In this document: positions 1 to 8,400 of the stretch, piece after piece | How the letters are laid out: each line of letters starts with the position of its first letter | How positions within the stretch are numbered: position 1 is the first letter of the stretch | Origin: an uncultured Eubacterium sp. | GTDB lineage: Bacteria; Bacillota; Clostridia; Lachnospirales; Lachnospiraceae | Reading direction: 5' to 3' | DNA length: 17,115 bases | Assembly: GCA_910579075.1 (NCBI GenBank) | Contig: CAJTSV010000078.1 | Coordinates: 1-17,115 of the forward strand | Notes under the pieces: generated by a model | Database searches by the model: none | What the model was told of the DNA's origin: nothing | The model's input: the letters and a program-made list of their open reading frames with translations, nothing else | Position numbers and translations under genes: made by a program

Positions 1-472
1 CGTGCGCCAGGTGCTGGATTTTATCCGCTTTTCCGGCGACCGGGACGCGCTGCGCAAGCTGCTGGACACCGACCCGCATTTCCAGGCGCTGGAAGAAGAC
101 GCGCTGGACGTGATTGTCCGCTATGCTGGCATCAGCCGGCTTGCCAGGCGGAAAAAATATTACAGGGAGGATGGTAAGTTTGATATGTGTACTGCATTAA
201 ATGAAATGATTGAAGACGGAAGGAAAGAAGGATTGAAGCTTGGAAGGGAGCAGGGCATGAAACTTGGCGAAGAACGCGGCTTGAAACTTGGCGAGGAACG
301 TGGCATGAAGCTTGGCGAGGAACGCGGCTTGAAACTCGGCGAGGAACGCGGCTTTGCAAATGGGCAGAAGTCTGAACAGAAACGCCTTGCCAGGCGGCTT
401 ATGAAAAACATGAACCTCACCGAGCAGCAGGCTGCTGACATCCTGGGGATTTCGCTGAACAGTATAGAATAA
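1..472 (+). CDS. Rpn-family (PD-(D/E)XK) nuclease/transposase-like protein, C-terminal part
   Basis: The frame is open to the left edge, so the nuclease core lies outside the window and only about 156 residues are visible. The visible part resembles the C-terminal half of Rpn-family (recombination-promoting nuclease / putative transposase) proteins: a helical segment (VLDFIRFSGDRDALRKLL), the motif DMCTALNEMIEDG near residue 61, a charged repeat tail (KLGEERGM/L units, residues about 79-118) and an HTH-like end (LTEQQAADILGISLNSIE). The family is described as DNA nucleases that promote RecA-independent recombination. The first 150 nt are clearly more GC-rich than the FRG gene next door, which fits acquisition or mosaicism. 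The GTG at position 2 is not a credible start. A weak internal ribosome site (AGGGAGG at 164-170) precedes an in-frame ATG at 185. The family assignment rests on remembered sequence style without the catalytic core, so it is moderately sure. Confidence 0.7.
   Translation, partial: VRQVLDFIRFSGDRDALRKLLDTDPHFQALEEDALDVIVRYAGISRLARRKKYYREDGKFDMCTALNEMIEDGRKEGLKLGREQGMKLGEERGLKLGEERGMKLGEERGLKLGEERGFANGQKSEQKRLARRLMKNMNLTEQQAADILGISLNSIE
236..355 (+). repeat. 24-bp in-frame tandem repeat, five units
   Basis: Five 24-bp units begin at 236, 260, 284, 308 and 332. The last four are near identical (AAACTTGGCGAGGAACGCGG-type) and the first is diverged. They encode an eight-residue charged unit, KLGEERGM or KLGEERGL, predicted to be helical. 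A change by whole units would keep the frame. Confidence 0.95.
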
Positions 473-512
473 ATCCGATTTTCTGCCTGACATGGCTATA
501 CAGCTGCTTACA

Positions 513-560
513 AAGAAACGTTCCAGCCCAGTCGATAGCATTCTGGCTAGAACGTTTCTT
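513..560. terminator. Hairpin between convergent genes, possible terminator
   Basis: An 11-bp perfect inverted repeat (AAGAAACGTTC at 513-523, GAACGTTTCTT at 550-560) has an inner CCAG/CTGG pairing. It lies 41 bp after the Rpn-type gene and about 130 bp beyond the end of the minus-strand FRG gene. Neither side has a long T run; the minus-strand side (TTTCTTTG) is slightly better. It may serve both genes. Confidence 0.5.
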
Positions 561-687
561 CAAAAGGTCATCAGAATCCCCTGCCTAAAGCTATTCTTTA
601 AAGCTGCTTGCACGAATCCCACAGACTGTTAAAACAGGGCATAAATATTGTATGAATCTCCCAGCTCTATATTTTCCTTTCCTAAAT

Positions 688-2808
688 TTATTTTACTTCC
701 TGTTTTTCACAGAAATCACGGATTTCTCCTGTCAATGATTTTGAAATATTGGTTAGTTCCGGATATACATTCGGCTTAGAGACCCCCATCCGTTTCAGCC
801 AATCCGCTGCTTCTATCAAACACTTTTTTGATACTAACACGCTGATAAGAAATGGCTTATATTCATACTTGGCTTTGTCTGCCTTATATTTTACCTCACA
901 TTTTTTCTGAAAATCATATAAATCTGCAAATTTCACACCTGCCCCCTTTTTCCGCCACCTGTCCCTTGTCATCCAGACTGAACATTGTAAACGTGCCAAG
1001 CTGGGCCTTAATCCTCTGGTTTACATGGGGCACAAAGACTGCAACTGGCACATTACATGGCTGTCCTTGTTTAGAAAATGGAATATATTCTTTATATTCT
1101 TCCTCATTCCCATAAATGGAAGGAATTGGATAATCACTCAAAATTCCAGAATCCATTCTCCTTGAGGTCAGGAATTCTCTGGCCTTATTCAGCCTGATTG
1201 GATTTAAAAGCCATATTTCTGCAGCTTCCTCAGGTTTCTTCCTATTCCGCTTATCCTTTTCACTTTCTGCCATATAATCTTCCACTGCAAAATATAATGC
1301 TGTAAATGCTGATGGCGTCCAATCCAGAATATTTGTAGGAACAGAATAATGCTGCATGGAAACAAGTGTACCTATCAAGGAATCCCCGCCTTTTTCAAAA
1401 ATCTCTTTCGCACCAAATGCCTTTACCTGAAACGCTTTAAACATCGTCTCCATAACAGAGCGAAGCCCAATTCCTTTATAAAACAGCGCTTTGTCATCTT
1501 TCATTCTGTAAAGGCTTGGAATCAGCTTATACTTTACAGAAGCATGTCCCCGATACCATACCGGCTCTGTGCCATCTGAAATCTGCTTCGCAGCCATATC
1601 AATACATCTGACCAATGATTCCACATTTTGCGCATACATTTTTTCTAAAGGCTTAGGATTGTTTTCAGAAACAGGTTTTGTCTGTTCTATATCCAGTTTT
1701 TTCCTGATTACATCAATAATATCATAGCCATTCCATGTGGCATATCCCATATATCCTTCCATTTCAGCCAGATTTTTCTGTACCTGAAATCGTTCTACAT
1801 ACTGTACACTTCTGACGAACTCGTTCTTGCTGCTATTACACAGCATCTCCCTGGTCTGTTCCAAATTACTTTTAAATCCCTCATCTGTAAACGCCTCAAA
1901 CTTCATACCTTCTAAATAAAGAAATATCAGTTTCCTGTATGGTTTCAGAAGCTCTTTGTAATGCAGAACCAGCTTGTAATATTCTGTTTCCCGATTCTTC
2001 TCATCCATAAGCTGAATCATAAAATAATCAGGTGCCATCTCCCTTAATGTATATATTACTTCATCTGCCAGAACCATTTCCTGTCTATTACCCGCTTGTT
2101 TCAGCCATTCTTTAAACTTGTCCAATAATTCTTGTTCATCTGCAAATTCTTCTTTTATTTTCTGACGTTCATCTTCTCTTATTCCTGCTATACTTTTACT
2201 TCGTACCAGTACATCTGCTGCTTCTTTCAAAATATTGTATATATCCGAGTACAGCTTATCCTTCTTGAAAAATTCTACACTTTTCACACTAAAAACATTT
2301 TTCAGTTTGTCATAATAAGTATTCCATTCACTGTCAGAATCGTATTCGTCGATGTATTGTATCCATTGGTCATACTGTCCTGCTGCATAATGCAGGCATC
2401 TGTCATCAATCAGTTTTTTAAATGAACTTGCTAAAACACCGTTTATAACGCCATCCAGATAACCTGTCAATATCTGCGATATAACAAATGAAACATAAAG
2501 AATCCCCATTTGTACATTTCTGGGCCGGCGGGCTGGCGGCGCAATATAATGATACAATTCATGCGCCAGCAGCCTGGTATATCCCGGAATCTCCGCAAGC
2601 GCTTCATACGGAAGTACAATGTTTACAATAATATGATTGCATTCATTCAGCTGGGGCAGCATTTCTGACTGAATTTTCGGGATTACATCAAATGTAATAA
2701 ATGGAACGATAACCGTCTGAGTTCCACACTTTGGAATAGAATATGCCTGTATCAGCAGCTGCTTGACAATCCCATATTTACCAGTTTCTTTAAATATTTC
2801 ATTCCCTT
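688..2808 (-). pseudogene. FRG-domain protein with N-terminal HExxH metallopeptidase-like region, frameshifted
   Basis: The longest open piece runs 2808 to 914, with its first ATG at 2662. Numbered from that ATG, the product has an HExxH zinc-peptidase-like motif (LLAHELYHY, residues 31-39) and a downstream E-x3-AD (EMVLAD, about residue 195) that could supply a third ligand. A helical middle follows, then an FRG domain starting at WYRGHA (about residue 368), with LIGTLVSMQHY and PTNILDWT matching that family. The frame ends at 914 just after the FRG core. Shifting frame at the A5G5 run (942-951) restores a natural continuation: AGVKFADLYDFQKKCE, then helices and a GVSKPNVYPEL motif typical of FRG protein ends, stopping at 688. 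Upstream of the ATG the frame still reads like protein back to a stop at 2807-2809. The gene is therefore probably broken at both ends, unless the shifts are assembly errors. FRG function is not firmly known; such proteins are often found with defence or mobile genes. Role here unknown. Confidence 0.75.
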
Positions 2809-2930
2809 ACTGAACTGATAATGCAAGTCGGCTATCCATGGGGAACTGAAGCTGGACGATATATTGCGTACATAATTTTCATAAAGAATCCATAATGTTT
2901 CTTTATTTTGCACAAAAGGCCAGCATATCC
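2809..2930 (-). pseudogene. Probable upstream piece of the metallopeptidase-FRG gene in another frame
   Basis: Immediately upstream of the stop at 2807-2809, a different minus frame reads WILYENYVRNISSSFSSPW followed by IADLHYQFSK. It joins smoothly to the next frame (NEIFKETGKYGIVKQ) at about 2805-2815. This looks like one coding sequence split by a one-base change. Its own start is missing: going upstream the sequence runs into the IS66-type remnant. The exact junction between the two is not visible. Confidence 0.45.
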
Positions 2931-3157
2931 TTTTCGGGGCAGCTTCCCGGATCCTGCTTTTTTGTTCCACTGCACTGCTGTTCCAGTTTCCCACTGCCAG
3001 TTTCTTCCTTCCAGAGCGTTTTCAGCCAATAATAATACTGCGACTCTTTTATATTTCTTTCCTGGCACCATTCCTTAATGGCCATGCCGCTGTCGGTGCG
3101 CTCTCTTATAAGTGCAGCCCATCGTTCTGCGATTACTTCATGCTTTAAATCAGACAC
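2903..3157 (-). pseudogene. tnpA: IS66 accessory protein TnpA-like, truncated
   Basis: The 84-residue frame begins at GTG 3157, about ten bases after GAGGTG. Its N-terminal half (ERWAALIRERTDSGMAIKEW, then CQERNIKESQYYYWLKTLW) matches the helix-turn-helix module of IS66 TnpA accessory proteins in Clostridia: the SG, the W-C pair and the YYYWL run are the landmarks. The rest (from about residue 50) is low in similarity and ends early; family members usually run to about 110-130 residues. TnpA is required for transposition of the IS66 type together with TnpB and the DDE transposase TnpC, neither of which is present, so the element is dead. High confidence in family, moderate in the exact 3' boundary. 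Confidence 0.7.
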
Positions 3158-3190
3158 CCGCTGTACACCTCGCTTTCAAAACTGGTAAGA

Positions 3191-3274
3191 GTTTTCAAAG
3201 CCACGTATAGAAACTGTGAAAACTAATGTGCAGTTTTCATAGCAGCTATTGAAACTGGAAATGACTTTGAAAAC
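3191..3274. repeat. Nested inverted repeats with a TTTTCAAAG-like motif
   Basis: GTTTTCAAAG at 3191-3200 is a perfect inverted copy of CTTTGAAAAC at 3265-3274. Nested inside, TGAAAACT at 3217-3224 pairs with AGTTTTCA at 3232-3239 across a 7-nt loop. Related copies occur at 3173 (CTTTCAAAACTGG) and 3285 (TCTCAAAGCCA). The cluster sits in the leader of the IS66-type remnant and may be transposase-binding or end structure. Confidence 0.6.
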
Positions 3275-3448
3275 CATAATCGATTCTCAAAGCCATTATA
3301 CAGTAATCTTTTATTTTATGCACGGTACCCACTATTTACCGTTTACGTTTTTAAGCTTCTGTAAATAAGTATTTAGCAAAACATTTCGTATAGATTATAA
3401 GAGTTATGATATTAAGCTGTAATGGATGCAGTTCAACATGCGGCAATG

Positions 3449-3474
3449 GCTGCCAAGGCTGCCAGTCGCTGCCA
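3449..3474 (+). repeat. Three GCTGCCA direct repeats
   Basis: GCTGCCA occurs at 3449, 3458 and 3468, one helical turn apart, about 70 bp upstream of the promoter at 3541-3569. The spacing suits a DNA-binding protein, but no factor is known. Seen directly; role inferred. Confidence 0.35.
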
Positions 3475-3540
3475 GAACCAGTGTTTTGGGGAGTGCAGAA
3501 ATCTGGCAGGCTGATACAATTGCCCGATACTGAATTTTGC

Positions 3541-3569
3541 TAGACAGTTAAGGAATGGTATGTTACAAT
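3541..3569 (+). promoter_or_regulatory. Sigma-A-like promoter for the Rpn-type gene
   Basis: TAGACA (3541-3546) and TACAAT (3564-3569) are separated by 17 bp, each matching five of six consensus bases. They lie about 50 bp before the ATG at 3622. Confidence 0.6.
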
Positions 3570-3621
3570 TGGTATCAATAACAACATTTGCAAGATGCTG
3601 ACTTAGAAAGAGGTGGCTGGC

Positions 3622-4692
3622 ATGATAGAAAAATTAGATAGTTTCAGCAGTTCTGTGGCAGGAAAAAGCACAGCTGGCAACACTGAAAAATCTTCTGAGA
3701 AAAGCGTGCTGTCCAATAAAGAAAATATGGAAAATGTTCTGGAAATAAAGGGAAACACCCAATTTCAAGACAGTTTTTTCAGAAGACTCTTTAAAGAACC
3801 AAAATACAGGAAAGCATTATACGCAGTTCTGTATCCGGACGATGAGGATACTGCTGACTCAGAGTTTGAGAATATTGAACTGGATAATGTGCTGAATGTT
3901 GATATTTACAATGATATCTGCTTTACAGTACGGGGACGGCTGATAATTCTGATAGAACACCAGTCTGCATTAAATTATAATATGCCAGTCAGGGTGTTCT
4001 TATATCTGGCAGAAGAATACAAGCGGCTGCTTATGAGGAGCGCATTTCGTCCAGCCCTTTATGCAGCGGCGCTTGTGAAGATACCGAGGCCGGAATTTTA
4101 TATTGTATACACAGGCACTGATTCGTGCAGCCCTGTCATGAAACTGTCAGATGCCTTTCTGGATTGTCCCGGTGCAGGAAAGAATTCTGATAGCATGATA
4201 GAGTTAAGCATTCCGGTTCTAACAGCCTGTGATTCAGAAGGAATTCTGGCGGAATATTTTGACGTAATCCGTTTTATCAAGGATGAACGCAGCTGCACCG
4301 GTTCACTGGAAACGGCTGTAAAGCATGCAATACGGAAATATCAGTCTGGATATGAAATATCGGATTTTATCCAGAATCAGAAAGGAGTGTATGAGACATT
4401 GTTTGAACAGATTACCAGGGAAGAATTATTAAAAAGGCAGCTGGAAGCGGAAGCACAAGTATTAACCCAGCAAGTGACTGAACAGGTAACACAGCAGGTG
4501 ACACAGCAGGTAACACAGCAGGTGACACAGCAGGTGACACAGCAGGTGACACAGCAAGTGAAGAAAGACGCTATTGTTATTTCTTACAGGATGCTGCTTG
4601 AGGCTGGTATCGGAACGGAAAATGCAGTACAGTCTATTATGCGTAATTATGGAATAGATGAGCAGACATTACAGGGAATTTTAAAAATATGA
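3622..4692 (+). CDS. Rpn-family PD-(D/E)XK nuclease/putative transposase
   Basis: I choose ATG 3622 (356 residues) because AGAGGTGG sits just upstream; a GTG at 3613 in the same frame is less likely. Residues 1-45 are polar and probably disordered. The core begins with TQFQDSFFRRLFKEP (about 46-60), then NDICFTV with D98, and LIILIEHQS with E112-x-Q114. This is the D...E-x-Q form of the PD-(D/E)XK active site seen in Rpn proteins. VFLYLAEEYKRLL follows the core. The C-terminal part is a helical linker, eight TQQV-type units (coded at 4465-4560) and an end that may be a short helical domain. Rpn proteins cut DNA and promote recombination; some act against phage. The gene stands alone with its own promoter. 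All visible catalytic positions are present, so it may be active. Confidence 0.85.
   Translation: MIEKLDSFSSSVAGKSTAGNTEKSSEKSVLSNKENMENVLEIKGNTQFQDSFFRRLFKEPKYRKALYAVLYPDDEDTADSEFENIELDNVLNVDIYNDICFTVRGRLIILIEHQSALNYNMPVRVFLYLAEEYKRLLMRSAFRPALYAAALVKIPRPEFYIVYTGTDSCSPVMKLSDAFLDCPGAGKNSDSMIELSIPVLTACDSEGILAEYFDVIRFIKDERSCTGSLETAVKHAIRKYQSGYEISDFIQNQKGVYETLFEQITREELLKRQLEAEAQVLTQQVTEQVTQQVTQQVTQQVTQQVTQQVTQQVKKDAIVISYRMLLEAGIGTENAVQSIMRNYGIDEQTLQGILKI
4465..4560 (+). repeat. 12-bp in-frame tandem repeat, eight units
   Basis: Eight 12-bp units (consensus ACACAGCAGGTG) run from 4465 to 4560; the six between 4489 and 4560 differ by at most one or two bases. They encode repeated TQQV, a glutamine-rich helical tail. 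A change in unit number would preserve the frame, and the near identity of units suggests recent expansion. Confidence 0.95.
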
Positions 4693-4814
4693 TAATTTGT
4701 TTCCGTATGTGAAACAGATTTAGCGGTTTGCGGTACAAATTCCGTGAGCCGCTTTTCGTTTAACCGATTAGACCGTTTACTTTACAAATATTCTTTATTA
4801 ATTCACAAAATTAT

Positions 4815-4860
4815 AAAAAGAGCCCTGACCAGCCTTTACAGCCAGCCAAAGCTCTTTTTT
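4815..4860. terminator. Bidirectional intrinsic terminator
   Basis: AAAAAGAGC (4815-4823) pairs with GCTCTTTTT (4851-4859) and is followed on the plus strand by a T run. The minus strand also leaves a T run. The loop is long (27 nt). It lies 122 bp after the Rpn-type gene and is its likely end point. Confidence 0.55.
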
Positions 4861-5232
4861 CTTCTCGATAACAGCCATTGCTGGACTGCTACTTTTCTCT
4901 TTTGTAACTTATCTTTTGTAAAAGTTTATCATACAAGCTGTTAATCAGCTTCCCATAGCTTTTGGCCAGTGAATATCTGATTAAGCGCTTATTCTTTCCC
5001 TTGCAGGATGAAAAGCGTCCGGCTTATCCTGTCCGTCTCATAATGCCTTATCTGCGCCCAAATCGTCCAGTCTCTGCTGAACCATTCTTTTCTGCTATAT
5101 AACCTGCATTTCCAGTCAGCTGCCAGCCTGACAATACTGCCAGGCCAGAGCATTCAGCCTCTGTCCGGACCCTTGTATTCAAGCCTCGTATTTTCCGTCA
5201 AACGGGAACATTCAAAGGGCTGTTATGACTGA
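4861..5232. other. Intergenic stretch without a recognisable gene
   Basis: No credible coding frame with a ribosome site is visible on either strand. One weak feature is CATTCAG near 5152, which pairs with CTGAATG near 5230; a small hairpin around TTCCGTCAAACGGGAA lies between the arms. The sequence could be the remains of older genes. Confidence 0.4.
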
Positions 5233-5369
5233 ATGAGAACCCGTGCACGAAGCTGCTTAAAGTCAGCCTATGCAGCAGCCAAAGGCTGCGGCACTGCACG
5301 CCATGTACTCACTGAGAGTTTTGGTGGGAACCGGCATGGGTATCTATCAGCCCTTGCCGGTTCTTTTTA
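5233..5369 (+). ncRNA. Candidate small structured RNA ending in a terminator
   Basis: The plus strand holds a nested fold: CGTGCA (5242-5247) pairs with TGCACG (5295-5300) and encloses a perfect hairpin GCAGCC-AAA-GGCTGC (5275-5289). About 30 nt later comes a strong terminator (5328-5368). No plus-strand gene lies upstream to explain this terminator, and the previous gene already has one at 4815-4860. A 60-codon frame over this stretch has no ribosome site and no protein-like composition. I match it to no known RNA family and see no clear promoter, so this is a weak call. Confidence 0.25.
5328..5368 (+). terminator. Strong plus-strand intrinsic terminator
   Basis: GAACCGGCA (5328-5336) pairs with TGCCGGTTC (5355-5363). 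GGG/CCC (5338-5340, 5351-5353) extend the stem inward after one mismatch, and TTTTT (5364-5368) follows. On the minus strand the same hairpin lies about 45 bp after the surface-protein stop but lacks a T run, so it may only protect that mRNA's 3' end. Confidence 0.75.
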
Positions 5370-5411
5370 TGCAGTTTTGCGTATGCAATATGCATTTTTT
5401 TGTAAAGTCTA

Positions 5412-8400
5412 TTAGTTTGTTACCTTAATAGTCTTTGTATATGAGTAATCATCATATGTTAAAGTAACAGTAATCGTGTCAGTTCTTCCTGTTGCAGGCT
5501 CTTTCTTCGGCTTAATCATACCATCTGAAGACTGTTCAAGAAGATATTTTCCACTTAATACACACGTCACTTTAATATCAGCAGCTTTAATAGCCTGATT
5601 GCCAGTGAGATTTAATACTTCATTAATCTTATTTGCTGCCTGAATCTGACAATCTTCTTTTAAGCTTTCTACGTTCAATTCACCACCTTTAAGGATAGTG
5701 AGAGAACCACCTGTAACTACGTTAGAATTAAATTCAGACAGGGCTATGCTCTGATTCTTATCTGTACTTCCCAGTACACTTACCTCTTCAAAAGCTCTCT
5801 GATGAGCAGCAGATTGAATTTCGTCTTTGTCACTTACAGCAAAATCATTATCTTCCTTGCCATTAGCATCAATCCAGATAATATCTCCGCCATTTACCTT
5901 AATTGCCTTCTTCTCCTTCATCAAGTCACGCTGTGTAGATGTTGCAACATGAATCTTAACCTTCTTGCCTGTTACCTGAATCTGAGGGAATGCATCACCG
6001 CCCATGCCAGTTGCTTCTGTAATCATTACTTTAGCTTCTGAACCTATCACTTCAATCTGTGTATTAGGGCCGCATTCAAAAGTATCTTTGTTTCCATTCT
6101 TATAAACTACACCAAGATTTAAAGTTGCTGCCTGTCTTAATGTAATCTTGTTATTCAAGAATTTACCTTTCAGGTTGATAACTCCATTAGAATGGATGTC
6201 TAACTCACCTATCCAATTATCAGACTCATTTTTAAAGCCAAATCCATCAGAATCAGTAACATAAACAACACCTTTATTATCATCCCTAACGTTGCTTAAT
6301 GTTGAATCCTTGCCTAATACAAATGACTGAGACCATACGTTATTCAAAATAACCGGATAATCATTGCCATTTTTATTAACAGTAACATTTTTAAGATTAA
6401 AATGTTTTACACTTCCTGCATTAACTGTCAATGAAGCTTTATTTGTTCTAGGTGCAGTTACTAAACCATCAATCGTACCATTCGAAATAGTCATATTTCC
6501 TACCGCATCCGTAGTAGATACTACAATATTACCAGAAACAGTAGTACCATTCAAATCAATATTAACTGCACGATTAATTGTCAAAATAGAACTGCTGCCA
6601 AATACTTCCTTTGCAGCTTTAATCTGGTCTGCATCTGCACCAAAGATAGGAGCACTTGTATCAAGTTTAACTTTTCGATACTGGTCATTCTCTAATGCAC
6701 TCTTTAATGCTTCATAATATCCTTTGATATCATTTTTCTTCTTAAAGTATGCATACTGTTCTTCCTCAGCATTACCCCATACTGCATCATACTTGTTAGT
6801 TATGGAAGCAATCTTAGAGTCATCACCATCATGCTGTACGGTCGTATCTGCTTTAGCGCCAGACTCACCAAAATTATATGGCAGACGGTTCATACCTGTA
6901 TTTGAAAGTGCTTCACCTGTACCTGCAGCTACTACACCACTGATACTCAGCTGTGTATTCTGAGTACTTACCAGATATTCACGGCTAAGGTTGCCACCTT
7001 GCGGAAGCATAATTGTAACAGAATCTACTACACTATCATGATCATCATAATTCTTAATATTTGCCTGAATATTAGAACCATGCGGTAACGGCTGGTTGTT
7101 CAGAGCATAATTATTCTCATCTAATGCTGTTGATAAATCAACCGGCTTATTGAACTTAACATATACCCAGCTTCCGCTATCTGAATATCCATTATAACTA
7201 TTAGGCGTATTGCCAATAAATGACGTTTCATAATCTTCGCCAGTAGCAACAGCTGCCCATACTACCTTAAAGTCTGTAGATACTGTTGTCGCATCAACCT
7301 CGATAACCTTGCTGTCTGTAGCCAGTGTTGCACCGTAATCATCAGAAATAGAACCTACTACAAGCCTCCAGCTTCCACCTGATAATTTTGTTTCTGGTTC
7401 TACATTAATAATTGTATCCTGTGCATTAATAAACTGATCTGACTTAATAATACCATCAACAACGTTTGTAGGATTATCTACATTGATAAACTGAGCATAT
7501 GGAACCGGAACACCCAGATTCTCTTTCGTTGCTGCTGTAACACCAGCCTGCTGTGTCTGAGACGGTGTTAAACCTTCCTTATTTGCAAGTGCAGAAATCT
7601 TAACCGGCTCAGAAAGTTCTACATTCCAAGAATGCAGTAAGTTTCCATTCTTTGCAACAGCCTGTGTAACATTTACAATTGTCGGGCTCTGTGTATCAAC
7701 TTCACCCATCTTATTACCATTTGTCACATTTGCATCGTTTGCATTCAGGTAAATGTCAATTGCATCATTGCGCAGATTATTAGCTGCATTCACCAGTTTG
7801 CCAGCATCTACATGCAGACGAAGCTGTTTATTCCAGTAATTTGTCCTCGTACCCTGATAATCATATACGTCTGACCAGTCACGCGTAACTTCAACAATAT
7901 ACTTCTTGCCATTATCACCAACTCTTGATACACGAATTGGATTGTTCTTTCCAGTATCACTGGTTGTAATATCTGTCCAAGTACCATTAACATTTTCCTG
8001 CAGTTTCAGAACACTTGCTCCATTAAGTGCACTATTTGGAGTTGCAAATCTATCTCCATTTTCTACAACCTTGAAATCTGTTGTGAAATCCAATTCATAC
8101 TGTTCCGGAGACTGAACATTTACTGTAAATGTAGGCTTTGCTGTATCTTCTGTAACTGTGAACGGGAATGTCTGTGTGCTTACACTATTCCTTGCACCAT
8201 CAGTTCTTGCTGCCCAGTCACCGACATTTCTTACAGTCAGTACATGGCTGCCCGTTGCAAGCGGATGACCACTGCCAACCGTAATTGTTACCTTATGACG
8301 ATTGTCAGTTCCCACTTTCTTATCAACCGTATAAGAATGCAGCGTTACTTTTCCATCATCTGTATCAAAATTCTCAGATATATCATCTTTCTTCTCAGAC

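Larger units (their letters stand above)
2903..3346 (-). mobile_element. IS66-family insertion sequence remnant (left end plus truncated tnpA)
   Basis: On the minus strand a plausible left end starts at 3346 with GTAAACGGTAAATAGTGGG; GTAA is the usual first four bases of IS66-family elements. A leader of about 190 bp carries short inverted repeats, followed by a tnpA-like frame. The rest of the element (tnpB, tnpC, right end) is absent, and the sequence passes into the FRG gene remnant. This fits an insertion followed by deletion. No target duplication can be assessed with only one end present. Confidence 0.5.

Noticed and set aside
160..441. Minus-strand open frame with repeated PRSSPSF units
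   Set aside because: It is the antisense reading of the 24-bp repeat in the Rpn-type gene; no ribosome site, and the repeat explains the pattern.
3160..3300. Cluster of TTTTCAAAG motifs as a CRISPR-like array
   Set aside because: Units are short, in both orientations and unevenly spaced, with no uniform spacers; they fit an IS leader better.
4381..4395. AAAGGAG followed by ATG inside the 3622-4692 gene, as another intragenic start
   Set aside because: The ATG is out of frame and its reading stops after 13 codons, so it does not give an Rpn C-terminal product.
5233..5415. 60-codon plus-strand frame across the terminator
   Set aside because: No ribosome site, it reads through a strong terminator hairpin, and its composition is not protein-like.
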